A stretch of 64,000 bases of DNA, taken from contig JACTAT010000133.1 of assembly GCA_014526335.1 (NCBI GenBank), positions 62,001 through 126,000 of the forward strand, in the 5' to 3' direction. Each line of letters begins with the position of its first letter. Within the stretch, counting starts at the first letter, position 1. This document shows positions 36,159-48,881 of this stretch, in pieces. The notes below the pieces were generated by a model. It did no database searches, was not told where the DNA came from, and worked only from the letters and a program-made list of their open reading frames with translations. Source of the DNA: Chrysaora quinquecirrha (taxonomy: Eukaryota; Cnidaria; Scyphozoa; Semaeostomeae; Pelagiidae). Position numbers and translations under genes: made by a program.

Positions 36159-36369
36159 TTCCAGACCTATTTTTCGATCGCATATGAATGCATATTGGCA
36201 AGAGACGTTCTCCTATTTTATCTTGATATGGGTTTCCTGTTTATCTGCCTGTCACATAAAAGCACTTATATGTCTTGTTGTCCTGTTAAAATTGTCTGTC
36301 ATAGAATTATCGATTCGTTTGCATTTTCCAACATGGCGTGTCCATCTCTGTGAATCTCTATAAAGTTTA

Positions 36370-37810
36370 GGACATTCAGGTCTGGAAATACTAAAATCTC
36401 AAAGTCTAAACGGCTTCTTGAAGTATTGTGTTACCTGCAAGTTTTATGCTTTATAATAATTCCTGGTTGATTAAATCCATTCCATCAGTATAATTTTTCA
36501 TGATCTCTCTGCTTCAAGACTCCAATGTGATGGACACACTCAATATATTCAGGTCTTGAAATACTGAAATATCAGTCTTGTAGCTTCTATTGTATTGCTT
36601 ACGAATTCTGGTTAAATCCTTTTCGAAAACCATCATTTATATGACCTCTCTGCTTAGAGAATTCGTCTGCGTTGAGTATGATAAACCTAAGTGAGTAAAT
36701 CCATGTCTGAAAACATTAAAACATTATTCTTCTAGTTTCTTGTAGTATTTCCATAACCTTAGAGTTTTATGGCTTTTAAATGATTCCTGGTTGATTAAAT
36801 CCGTTTGCAAAACCATCATTTATATTACCTCTCTGCTGGGACAATTTGTCAGTGTTGAATGTGATTACGAAATGGAGTTAAATCCATGTCTGGAAACACT
36901 TACGAATTAGTCTTCTAGTTTCCGCTAGTATTTAAATTACTTATGAGTTTTTATGTTTCGAAATGAATACTGGTTCATTAAATCCTTTTCCAAAACTTTC
37001 ATTAATGACTTCTCTAATTGGAGAATGTGTCAGTGTTGAATGTGATTACCAAATGGAGTTAAATCCATGTCTGGAAACACTTACGAATTAGTCTTCTAGT
37101 TTGCGCTAGTATTTAAATTACTTATGAGTTTTTATGTTTCGAAATGAATACTGGTTCATTAAATCCTTTTCCAAAACTATCACTTGATGACCTCTCTAAT
37201 TGGAGAATGTGTCAGTGTTGAATGTGATTACCAAATGGAGTTAAATACATGTTTGGAAATGCCTAAGCATTAGTCTTCTAGTTTTTTGTAGTATTTCAGT
37301 TACTAAGGAGTTGTTATGTTTCGAAATGAATACTGGTCCGTTAAGTCCTTTTCCAAAACCACCATTTACAACTTCTTTTAATCGGAGAATTTGTCAGTGT
37401 TGAATGTGATTACCAAATTGAGTTAAATCGATATCCGGTACCACAAAAACATTTGTCTTCTAGCTTCTTGTAGTATTCCAATGACCTAAGAGTTTAAAAT
37501 TAAAACTTTTAATGCTTTTAAATCATTCCTCGTTGATACGATCCTTATCCACATCAATCGTTTCATGATCTCTCACATTTATCATATATCAGTCTATGAA
37601 TGTTTTAAAAAAATTTATGATTCATGGTCAAATTTATCGATGCGTACAATGAATGAAATATTTGATTTAGCGCATCAATACAAAGTGCTTCTAATGCTTA
37701 AATATCGGAAATTTATAGTTGCTTGCAGTACCTGTATCATAAGAACGTCTGTAGATTTTTTCGAGAGGGCCTTGTTGACACTATATTTTTCCACGACGAT
37801 CAATCTAATA
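36370..37810 (-). repeat. About 183-bp repeat of decayed zinc-finger sequence, downstream of gene B
   Basis: Six to seven degenerate units contain TTAAATCCTTTTCCAAAAC and GTTGAATGTGATTACCAAAT. The first is antisense FGKGFNQ, a finger core. Frames are full of stops. The units look like pairs of dead fingers left outside the present stop codon at 37,811. Confidence 0.7.
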
Positions 37811-40800
37811 TCATTTCTCTCCTGTATGGATTCGCTGATGAAATTTAAGACTCCCTGCTTGAGAAAATCTCTTCCCACAAGTATCACATTGGTACGGCTT
37901 CTCTCCTGTGTGAATACGGTAATGACATTTTAAATTCCCTGATTGATTAAACTTTTTCCCGCAAATATCACATTTGTACGGTTTCTCTCCTGTGTGAATA
38001 CGGTAATGGCATTTCAGATATCCTGAATAACTGAATTCCTTTCCACAAATATCACACTTATTTTGTTGCTCCCCTGTATGACTTTGTTGATGGCTTTCAA
38101 ACTTTTCTAAATTTTCGAACCCCTTCCCACAAGCATCGCAGGTGTATTGTTGCTCTCTGCTGTGGGTTTGCTGATGGTTTTGAAACTTTTCTAAGTGATT
38201 AAATTTTTTCCCGCAAGTATGACATCCATATTTCTTCTTCTCAGTGTGAATTTTTTTATGCTTTTTAAGTTCACCAAGCTGACTGAAATTCTTTTTACAA
38301 ACATCACATGCATATGGTTTCTCTTCTTTGTGAAGTTGCTGATGGCCTTTAAATTTATCTATACTTTCAAACCCTTTTCCACATAAATCGCACCTGTATT
38401 GCTGCTCTCTGCTGTGAGTTTGCTGATGGCTTTGAAGCTTTTCTAAGTGATTAAATTTTTTCCCGCAAGTATCACATCCATATTTCTTCTTCTCAGTGTG
38501 AATTTTTTTATGCTTTTTAAGTTCACCAAGCTGACTGAAATTCTTTTTACAAACATCACATGCATATGGTTTATCTTCTTTGTGAAGTGCCTGATGACGT
38601 TTAAAATTTCCCAAGTGATGAAATTTTTTTCCACAAATTCCGCATGTATAGGTATTCCTTTCTTTGTGTGTTTTTTGATGTTTTCTGAGATCGACTAGCT
38701 GATTAAAATCCTTTTGACAGATATCACATTCATACAGTTTCTTGACTGTGTGAAGTCGCAAATGTCTCCGAAAATGTGTCAATTGATTAAATCCTTTTCC
38801 ACAAATATCACACATGTAAGGCTTTTCCCCTGTATGCATTCGCTGATGTATTTTTAGATGACCTGACTGACTCAATTGTTTCCCACAAGTATTACACTCA
38901 TGTGGTTTCTCTCCAGTGTGAATTCGAAGATGCGTTTTAAGATGACCTGGTTGAATAAATTTCTTCTCACAAATCTCGCACTCATATGGCCTCTCTCCTG
39001 TATGAATCCGAGGGTGAACTTTCAGAGTGCTGCGAGAGTTAAAACTTTTTCCACAAAAATCACATTGGTTATCCTTAGAATTTGTGTTTTTGTTCTTACC
39101 ATCGACATCTGATTTGATTGCATTTATTTCACCATTTTCAGTTCCAATATTTTCATTTCCATCGCCCATTTCATAATATATCTGCTTGTCTGCACAGCTT
39201 TTCACATGCCATTTTTCAGCAATATGTCTGTCAATAGGGTTGATTTGTTCAAGTCGACCTGAAGAAATATATTCAACAGTATATTTTTGTTGATGAATAC
39301 AGATACTAAAAGTAAGAAAAGTTACTTGTAAGTAGCCATGATACACATTTATAAACATAAAAGTTCCATCATTCTGCAAAAGAACATACTCTGCTTCATC
39401 AAGTACTGACAACAGCCTTTAAATAAATATTGAATAAAAAGATTGAAACATCTATCACTTAACTATGACAATTCCTCTTAAAGTATAACAATATCGAAAA
39501 TCTGGCAACAAAACTTCAAAATTGCGATGAACAGCGTAATTATCACGGGTATGCTTTAAAGTTGTTCATCCGACATTCCTCGGAGAAAAACACCAGAAAC
39601 AATTGACTAAGGCGGAATTCATACACAGGTTAGGATCCAAATGAACCAATTAGCAACTGAAGCTGAATTGACATTGGGTTTCCAACACCAATCCGCTTGC
39701 GTGCATGACGCAGCTCAAAGCTCAATAGAACTAATTGAAGTGTCTAGCGAGAAAACGAATTCTTTCTCGGACAGATTCCAAAATCCCTAAACACAGATCT
39801 TGCTTCGCCAATTACTTGAAAACAATCTTTGTTGCCATTTTCAGCAAAATCTGGGTTCAAGGTATCACTGCTAAGCTTTTAAATGGACGGTAGAACTTCC
39901 GAAGTGCTTAAGGTTAATCAACGGTTGACAGTAGTGAAACAATTATTTTTGATTCGAAAATCAAGTAAAAAAGGTCATTAATAAGTGTTTCACTGCACTG
40001 TTTCCGAATTGCCGCAACAGACAGTAGCCAGGCAGACATCCATTGATAACTTTAAACTTCAGTACATTTCATTAGCCCGATTATAAGACAGCAACATACC
40101 AAATTCATTTAATCGCAACTCATTGTTTGGATGCTGATGGCAATTTTTTAACCAAAAATGTGACTAACAACTAGCATGTTTAACTTAAAGATTTCGAAGG
40201 ATTGTTATTATGTTAAATTTTCCAATTTTACCAAATTTGTTGCAAGCAGCCAAACTATTTCTAGGTGCAAAGATGTACTGCCTTAACGCTTGTACTACTT
40301 ATATTAGCAGCGTCCAAAATTTGCGATGTTACAAGGGCTAAGACCAGCCAAGGTGAATAGATTCGCAGCAGTCACTCTGCGAGGTCAAAATCCCTATAGA
40401 ATTGGGAACTTTGAACAGTCTTAATTTAATATCAAAAGTACCAGCGATAGGACAGTGAAACTCTGTACCTATACTAAGTTTTAACTGCTCTATACGACGT
40501 AAGAATTGAAAACTCAATATTTTCAGATTTGAAAACTTGCAATCCTGGTGGCCTTTCATCGAGAAGGTCTATCGAGAACTAGGTTGACTTTTATGGAAGC
40601 AAAGCTTCAAGATAAATCGTAACCAAGTACGGCGACCAGAAACATTGTGAGACAAAATAAAGACGATTTCTTCAGCGACAGAGCAGCATAATCATAATCA
40701 AGTTTTCTTTCTAATATCATAGCGACAAATCCAATGCAAATATCAAATTGAATAAATGGCTAGGCAATAAATTAAAGAAAAATGACTTAGACTTCACATG

Positions 40801-43800
40801 TTAACAACGTTTTGCTCTGTCGCTGAAGAAATCGTCTTTATTTTTTCACAACTTTTTTGGTCGCCGTACTTGTGTTACAATCTATCGAGAACCATATGAA
40901 ATAATTAGTATGATATGATTATCTGACTGCGGATTAATTGTTAAAAGAAGAATAAATTGAACCCAAAGAAAAACTAATCTCTGTCTTAAAGACTCACATG
41001 AGGGGGGATCATTTTCAGAATCATCACCTTCTGTGTCGACGGTATGTGAATCGGCTGTTGAATTGCTATAAAACTCTTCATTGTCAGAGGCATCTTCTTT
41101 ATTTGTTTCGCTTGTTTTGAATTGATTTGATCTTTTGACATTTCATCAAACTCAGAATTTGAATTCGACACGGTTTGAATCTCAAACTCCTGAAGAGGAG
41201 ACTCCACCACTGTTTTCAGAGTTTCAGAATCTCGATTCTCAGAACTACCATTGTCATTGACATCCTCTGAACTTTGAAGAGACCCATGAACCGGGCAATA
41301 ATTGCTGTAAAATTCTTGGCACCGTTCACAAACTGTAAACAAAACAGTTGAAAAAGCGTTACTTTGAACCAAAACGATTAAATTTCAAACATTGCTGACG
41401 TGCACTCAACGATGAAAATGAATAAAAAAACTAGACGGGTCAAAAAGCACGGTAAAAGGACGGACAGCTCCTCGGGACAAGCGCCAGCTAACATCTTTGA
41501 AGGCTTCTACGAAAATTAACTTTTCGGATCTACATCAAAAATCTTCGGTTTATCTAGATATGTTGAACTACATTTTTGGTTATTTTTGGTTAGAGTCCGC
41601 CTGTAACGTTTTTCCTCTAAAAACTCAACGCCTTGCACCAGCCTGCTCTATACGACGTAAGAATTGAAAACTCAATATTTTCAGATTTGAAAACTTGCAA
41701 TCCTGGTGGCCTTTCATCGAGAAGGTCTATCGAGAACTAGGTTGACTTTTATGGAAGCAAAACTTCAAGATAAATCGTAACCAAGTACGGCGACCAGACA
41801 CATTGTGAGACAAAATAAAAACGATTTCTTCAGCGAAGGGGGAAGCTTAATCATAATCAAGTTTTCTTTCTAATATCATAATGACAAATCCAATGCAAAT
41901 ATCAAATTGAATAAATGGCTAGGCAATTAATTAAAGAAAAAATGACTTAGACTTCACATGTTAACAACGTTTTGCTCTGTCGCTGAAGAAATCGTCTTTA
42001 TTTTTTCACAACTTTTTTGGTCGCCGTACTTGTGTTACAATCTATCGAGAACCATATGAAATAATTAGTATGATATGATTATCTGACTGCGGATTAATTC
42101 TTAAAAGAAAAATAAATTGAACCCAAAGAAAAACTAATCTCTGTCTTAAAGACTCACATGAGGGGGGACCATTTTCAGAATCATCTCCTTCTGTGTCGAC
42201 GGTCTGTGAATCGGCTGTTGAATTGCTATAAAACTCTTCATTGTCAGAGGCATCTTCTTCATTTGTTTCGCTTGTTTTTGAATCGATTTGATCTTTTGAC
42301 ATTTCATCAAACTCAGAATTTGAATTCGACACGGTTTGAATCTCAAACTCCTGAAGAGGAGACTCCACCACTGTTTTCAGAGTTTCAGAATCTCGATTCT
42401 CAGAACTACCATTGTCATTGACATCCTCTGAATTTTGAAGAGACCCATGAACCGGGCAATAATTGCTGTAAAATTCTTGGCACTGTTCACAAACTGTAAA
42501 CAAAACAGTTGAAAAAAGAGTTGCAACAACTTCATTGTGACAATGTTGTTTAATTTGACATGATATAGATCAGCAAAAGTAATTTGACCGTTTAGACTCA
42601 CATAAAAAAATCTCATATTCAGGAATCTCTGCCTGTGTGTAATCATTTGGAGATTTTGTTCTTTGATATCCATCAAATTCTCTTGCCTGATAATCATCAA
42701 TGTTCAAAGCTGGATTTTTTGGAGTGTTTTCATTCTGTTTAATTTGAGCCTTTCTTTCTTTCTTTTTTATGAAAGCTTTTCTCTTCTTTAAATGCTCTTC
42801 TGTGTTTTGCTCATCTTCCACTGCGATGTTTTGCTGATTTTTCAATTTTCTTTTCCTCCCTCTTCTTTTCTGTTTCTATAAATAGGAAAATTTCCTTTGA
42901 TTCCTGAGCAAAACTATCAAGGTGCAGTAAACTTAATAAATAGCTACCAAGGCCTTCACACTGTAAAAAGACCATATTTTGGACAAGAACCAACAAAAGA
43001 TTCTATCAGTAAGTAAATAACGTTCAAATTTTGACTTGAGGATAATGAATTTCTGCTGGGCTTCTTAAAAATTTGCTATACTGATCTATTTTTGAGGATT
43101 CATTTTGATTCATGATCTATTTTGAAGATCCGTTCAGCGAGGGAAATATGATTGCAAATTCTTTACTCTTTTTAAAGTGTAGTTCAGCCTTTACTTACAT
43201 CCCATTTATAAATTGTTTTTTGAGAGGTACAAAATTTTGAAATTGCAAGAAACAACGGAAACATACTTAAAAGCTTTTTTTCTTCTGACAGTCCTTAGAG
43301 TATAAACGTCAGAAACCGACAGAAACAATTGACAAGGGCGGAATTCATACCAAAACGCGGAACCAAATGCACAAATCAGAAATCAAATCGTTTCATAACA
43401 GCAAATAGAGCAAATGCAGACATAAAAATATCTTTATCATAAAATACTTAAGAAATTAAATAGTTCATGGTTAACCTTGTCTTCATCTCCAACATGAGGT
43501 GTTTGGATTTGAATTTCGGATGCTGCAGAGGAATCGCAAACTTTCTCCAAACCTTAACAGAGCAAAAATTTCATATTCAAAACAAGAGATAGGCTCCCAC
43601 ACTCAGACACAGAACGCAAAACGAAACACGAAACCCGGGCACGAAACGAAACAGAGACGCGGAACGAAATAGCGAAATTTACTAAAGTACAGAATGGGTA
43701 ACTAAAATGGATTATGCGGAAAAATTTACTTAAACGCGCAACATGTATTGGAAAACCCAAATTTCTGAAACACGCAACGTTTTACTAAGTTGCGCAACAA

Positions 43801-46800
43801 TTAAACAAAACGCGCTGACTACTGAAATGCTTATCTTATCACTGCACTAAAATTCGCAACGTTTGTGAAACGAACTGTTTTATAGATATTTGTTTCACGT
43901 TCAACTACTATAAATATTGATAGATTCAGAGGAAAAGGGGGAGGGATCTATCTCCTTCAGTTTCGTTTAGAGTGCTTTGTTATGAGACAGGGAGTTCCCG
44001 CATGTATCTGAACATGTAGATTACGTATAACTATTTATTGCAGTTGATAAGGTCATCTTATTTTTAGTAGTTGTGTGCTATTATTTCCTTCGCCTCCGCA
44101 GTTTTCGTTTGCGCTGTTCCTAGAGGGGTGTCCTCTAACCTCGTACAATTAAGACAGATTTTGGAATCAAGGGAGACAGCGAATTTAACCCTTTGATCAA
44201 TATTGTCATAAATTTAAGATCTGTGATTTAATTAATTCGCAACAACATCTAATCTTATCTAATCTAAATTTATTTAACCACGGTAACCTCATCAGTCCTA
44301 AAGGATTGCTTTTCAGGGGGCCGTGCTACCTTTTTTATATAAAATTCAATATACAATAGAAATACATAATGTACAAATTGTTAAAAAATATCATTAAGTC
44401 GTCTTTTAAAAGTGGCAAGGGTAGGTGCATGTTTACAATCATATGTAAGATTATTCCAAACTTTAGCTCCACGGAAGGATATAGCTTTTTGCCCATTGCT
44501 CGTTTTTTTTAAGGGAAGTGAAAGATCAGTGGCAGTATTCCTCAGTTTCCTGATGTTTTGATGAGATTTTCTTGTGAATAATTTAGCTAGATATTCAGGT
44601 GTAAGACCGTGCAACGATTTGTACATAATTGCAGCAGATTCTTTGGTTATTATTTCGTTTAAAGTTGGCCACACACTTTAACTACAAATTGCAGACAGAG
44701 AAGAAATGGGGGATTGGAGATGTATCTTGTGGCGCCAGCTATGTCCTTATCTAATGTTTGAGACGGCTCCTCCGCGGAAAGGAGCCGTAACTGTACGCCC
44801 CTCTTCTATCGGTCCACTCTTCGAGGCGTGGACAGAACGGGGACATGCAGTGAAATGACTTATAAGTTTCTGTTTTTGAAGTTTAGATTGCCATTACACT
44901 TCATACACCAGTGATTCGCACTGACACCAGTGTCCTGTCGTTGTTCTTGCTGTAACACTCAAGTCTTGTGGTTATTTTTGCCGTTAACGATTGTCGTTTT
45001 ATCAGTCGTTATATGATCACCCGTTATAATGAGTTTTAAAAGTCGCATTACGTAAAGCCGTGGATATTTGAAGTTGTATCAAAAGTTTTTAAAGTTTTGT
45101 GTTACCGTTTGTGTTTTATTTCATCGCTTAAACACACCTGTACAGGTCCCTTGAAAGTACTGTTACAGTTTCGTTATAGACCCTTATCATTTTCTATAAA
45201 GTTAGGCCTGGTTTAGACAGCGCATTTTGGGCGCAGCGAATTAAATTATTGACTAAAAATCTGTCTAAGTGTCAATTTCATTCGCTGATAATGCGCTGTA
45301 TAAACCAACCAGTTTTTGAGGCGACTTCAATTATTAAATGCGCTCATAATGCGCTGCTCCAAGCGAATTACAAGCGAATTATATCTTTTCCTTTAATGCG
45401 CTCTGAATTAAATTCGCTGTCTAAATCCATCTTGAGTTTAGACCGCTCTAACAGCGCATCATTCATGATGCAAGCTGAATTTAATTCGCTGCGCTCATAA
45501 TGCGCTGTCTAATCTAGGCCTTAGGCGTTTTCATTAATTTATGGCAATGAGAATAATAATCTGAGTACATTTAAAGAATGAATAAGAATTTCGGAATATA
45601 CACAGAAAAAGAAACACGGCCAGGTCCATTGGGGAGGGTCCATTGGGTGATTTCGTGAAACGAGAAGTTTTTGCGCGTGAATCTAAACTCTTGAGTGTCG
45701 CGTAAAATCTAAACTCCTGCGTGTCTTCAACCTGTTCGGACGCAGTTTACGCCGAACTTGGCAGAGTCTCGCTATTATCAGCTAGACATATAAACATGAT
45801 TAAGTATTACTTTAGGTTAACTAGTCTTGATTCTGATCGTTATGCAAGCAAAGCTCTTGAAATGCAATGTGCCGATGCAAGTGAAGGAATATCTAATTGG
45901 GTCTTAAAAGTTCGGTCACTCATTTCACTTTATGATGTAAAGAAAGAAGAAAGTGTTCAACAAATTAAGTTTAAAATTTCTGAATTCTTCAAAATGAACA
46001 TCATGGAAAAACTTCAGAATCATATCGCTACTAATAGAAAAATGGAGACATTTGCTACTTTTAAAACTGTTTTTAAATTCGAAACTTATTTAGATGTTAT
46101 TTCTGATTTTAAAACTAGAAATTTCTTGTCAAAGCTCAGGCTGAGTGCTCATAATTTAAGTATAGAGACTGGGAGATTTGGAAAAACTCCAGCACCTAGA
46201 GAGGAAAGATTTTGCGAAAATTGCAAAAATGTTGGGGATTCGGCAATTGAGGATGAATTTCATTTTATGATGATTTGTCCTCTGTATATCCATGAAAGAG
46301 GTACACTGCTGAATGTCTGTGAGACGTTTTTTCCAAATGTTAAAAACTTGACTCAGTGGGACAAGTTTATATGGATCATGAGTCAAGAAAATCAAGACTG
46401 TCTTAAAGCTTTAGGAAGATTTGTAAGAGATTCCTTTAAAAAGCGCATTGCTTTTCAAAAGATTTGTCTTGAAAATTAGTAAAAGAAAATCTCCAAAATT
46501 GTATGTATAATTTTGTAATTTTGTACTGTGACTTATTTTGTAATTAATTTTATAATTGGTAATTAAAAACAATAACAATATTAAGCTTATTTTGATTTTT
46601 AATTTAACTTTAATTTTTTTGTTGCTGTAGATTATATCATTACTTTGTAACTCATTCAATTGCTACTTTTAGTTACGTTATGTTTGTAAATTAGGTTAGG
46701 GGCCATCTCGGCCTGTAGACCTTATTGATAAAAAAAAAGAAATGCTTTGCTACGGCTCGCGATTTCGTGATTTACATTTTACAGTATTGGCGACATAATT

Positions 46801-48881
46801 GAAAGGTTGCTAGAATGCAGGAATGCCATTTTATCCATCAAGCATTATCAGCTAACTATACGTATGTCATTCCCTCATACGATGAATTAATTTAGTCCCC
46901 TAAAATCTTAATTTCAACTGTATATTTTTTGCCCTAAGAATAGTATAAAGGCTAGAAAACTAATATAAACTAATATACAGCAAAGAAATACTATAAAAAA
47001 CATCAGTCAAGAAGTGCCATGTAATTCTTACCATCTAGAGACTTTGAAATGAAAGTTAAACGGAAAACCTCTCAATGAAATGCTTCACGTAATGAGTAGC
47101 ACTCCGTTGATATGCGAGTTTAGACAGCAAATCAATGGAATTAGCTTCTATGTTGATCAATCCTCGATTGCTTGCAGCGATATAAATTATTAAAAATTGA
47201 AAAAGTTGCTTAGATTTTTCTCCTGTGGTACTATACGTTGCTTAAAGTTTTAGGCCTTCTACATCTTGGTTGCTTATAAACGGTTGTTTATAAAAAAACT
47301 GCGTGTACTGATGAAGGGCACAGCCCGATACGTTTAGTTACATTTATTTCTGGCGATTAAATATTTTTAAATGAAATCTCCGTACGCATCTTTTACTATT
47401 TATCCTGAATATTAATCCTGCTTAAAATTTAGGGGAGCAACTTCTGAAGTTGAATGCACGTGAAAATGAAGTTTTATCGTGCGTGATTGCGAGAATCGTC
47501 GAAAAATTGCGCGTGATCGCGTGATATGTACCCCCTTGGGGGCCTCATGGGGCTGGTGACTTCTAAGCCTAAGATTGCTACTCGGGAATATCAATCACAG
47601 AAAGCTAAAAATATTCCCAAAGTTGTTTCCACTTTTATTGCAAAGATTAGTAAAACTCAAAGGGCTGACTATTTTCTTCTTTTGTATTGGTTGGAAATAA
47701 TTTCAATGAAAAGAGTAAAAATACAACAACTGGTATGCCAAGCATAGCATTCATACTTGAACTGGTTTCATCAGGCAATTTTTCCTTGCTTTCACCAACT
47801 GTCAAGGACTCCTTCATATCATCTGACATTGCATAGAACATAGGCTTTACTGGAAAACCTGAATTAAAAACAAAAAATACAAACTAAATTAATAAATACA
47901 ATAAGCTCCCTCACAAGACCATCTGAGGTGTTGTTTTTTTTGTCTAACGGCTTGTGAAATAACACTGATGTAGTCTATGGTTCATGAAGATGGGTAAAAC
48001 TACAGAAAAAACTTGATTGGCTGTATATATACAAACTATGAAAATAAGAACAAAATTAACAATACTAACTACATAGAAGGTTGAGAATATATTGATGATA
48101 CACGTAATTTTTTTTATAAGAAACCGGTTTATAAGAAACCTAGAACTAGACACCCCAAAAGTTAAGAAACTTTTAGAACTAGGAGGAAGGAGTTAGGAAA
48201 CTTAAGAAATTTTTGTGCCAGCTTTCCAACATACTAATTTTACATTTGTGGACGTAGAAATCAATTCTCAAGCATTTCCGTGCGATTTCTCGCACCAGCA
48301 TGGCTAATTCTTTGTAATACAATAATATTAATAATTTTCTTGCTATATTCACGTTTTTTATCGTTTTTACTGCAATTTATTTCCATTAAGTTAAGAAACT
48401 GTTAAGAAACTTTTAGAACTAAAATTGGGCCAAAAATTAAGAAACTTTTAGAACTAGGCCCCGAGCTAGGTTTCTTATAAAAAAACGTGTACGTATGGGA
48501 ATGCTAGGAACGACAAAATGCAGTATGCTGTCTCTTAACGACTATGTTACGCGAATACTTTTTATCACGCAGCAAGTCTTTTTCTATATACTGAAATGTC
48601 CACGCCCTAAACACAGTGAATCATTAGTAAAATACCCAACATGCCAACATGAGGTTCAACGTACATACGCTTTCACATCAGACTTTGACAGGAAAAGATA
48701 AAATGATAGCTGTTAGGACACGGCTGTTGTCAGAGTATAAAATTTCAAAGATGACTTTTATGTCAAAGGTTACAAAGAAATATGACTTGCCACAACTCTT
48801 GATGAATTCATAATTTGCTCTGATATTCCTTTGTCTCTCAGTCTCATATCCATTTGTTTGATCTTCTTTGAAAGTCTCCAT
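37811..48881 (-). CDS. Zinc-finger gene B: PRDM9-like N-terminus, duplicated knuckle exon, 15 fingers
   Basis: Minus-strand exons: 48,881-48,791 ([12 protein letters not shown]-like half; GC donor GCAAGT), 47,858-47,757, 43,552-43,476 ([14 protein letters not shown]), 42,875-42,602 (basic, then [16 protein letters not shown]), 42,493-42,158 (knuckle [16 protein letters not shown]), 41,332-40,998 (second knuckle copy), 39,258-37,811 (15 C2H2 fingers, stop TGA). Phases match throughout; the finger exon is open end to end. The second knuckle exon lacks one A and is frameshifted, but as a phase-symmetric exon it can be skipped. Intron 2 is inflated to 4.2 kb by LINEs and a MITE. Finger linkers vary between HTGEKPY and HTEKKKY forms. 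Nuclear DNA binding is expected; there is no SET exon in the 1.7-kb intron before the fingers. Confidence 0.7.
40485..41353. repeat. Tandem duplication, copy 1 (with 41,645-42,514)
   Basis: Both copies start CTGCTCTATACGACG and end just upstream of the knuckle exon start (CAAACTGTAAACAAAACAGT), about 870 bp with a 1,160-bp offset. Each contains one MITE and one knuckle exon. They differ by scattered substitutions and short indels. Confidence 0.9.
40625..40871. mobile_element. 247-bp MITE with about 60-bp inverted repeats, copy 1
   Basis: Termini AAGTACGGCGACCA...TGGTCGCCGTACTT; the inner arms share AAAGACGATTTCTTCAGCGA. It was copied with the surrounding duplication. Confidence 0.8.
41645..42514. 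repeat. Tandem duplication, copy 2
   Basis: Counterpart of 40,485-41,353. This copy keeps the intact knuckle exon (336 bp) and probably represents the ancestral arrangement. Confidence 0.9.
41783..42031. mobile_element. MITE copy 2 of the AAGTACGGCGACCA family
   Basis: Same termini and interior as 40,625-40,871 with a few differences, for example AGCGAAGGGGGAAGC replacing the inner left arm end. Confidence 0.8.
43553..44248. other. Intron 2 of gene B, unique part
   Basis: Contains a GAAACGAAACAGAG-type degenerate repeat around 43,610-43,670. No gene. Confidence 0.4.
44250..44700 (-). mobile_element. CR1/L2-like LINE 3' end
   Basis: The minus-strand frame reads [19 protein letters not shown], then [10 protein letters not shown] and [10 protein letters not shown] to FKRRLNDIF, the standard C-terminal tail of many metazoan CR1/L2-type ORF2 proteins. 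The 3' end carries a short UTR and a (GATTA)-like tail at 44,250-44,262. Heavily 5'-truncated. Confidence 0.85.
45205..45520. mobile_element. 316-bp PIF/Harbinger-like MITE with TTA duplication
   Basis: TTA at 45,202-45,204 and 45,521-45,523 flanks inverted ends GGCCTGGTTTAGACAGCGCA and complement. GCGCTGT and GCGAATTAAAT recur inside in both orientations. TTA/TWA target sites are typical of PIF/Harbinger. Confidence 0.8.
45726..46739 (+). mobile_element. LINE insertion in gene B intron, RT C-terminus only
   Basis: An open frame to 46,479 encodes [19 protein letters not shown], then RFCENCKN and [18 protein letters not shown], homologous to the LINE at 19.1 kb but clearly diverged. The 3' UTR carries GGGGCCATCTCGGCCTGTAG and an A-rich tail at about 46,728-46,739. 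The paralogous site in gene A (about 33,470) lacks it, giving an empty-site comparison. Confidence 0.85.
46910..47405. mobile_element. Insertion with hammerhead-like motif, possibly Penelope-like relic
   Basis: Absent from the equivalent gene A region. Contains CTGATGAAGGGCACAGCCCG at 47,308-47,327 followed by ATACG. CUGAUGA, a GGGC/GCCC stem, then GAUAC matches a hammerhead core except GAAA is GATA. Such ribozymes are known in Penelope-like elements; no protein domain remains here. Confidence 0.4.
48110..48492. mobile_element. MITE family 1, copy 2
   Basis: Full-length relative of 9,735-10,118: ends ACACGTAATTTTTTTTATAA and TTATAAAAAAACGTGTACG. It lies in intron 1 of gene B and is absent from gene A. 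Confidence 0.8.

Noticed and set aside
36156..36353. 65-residue plus-strand frame identical at 51,061-51,258
   Set aside because: Starts in a MITE end and sits in duplicated intergenic DNA; no domain.
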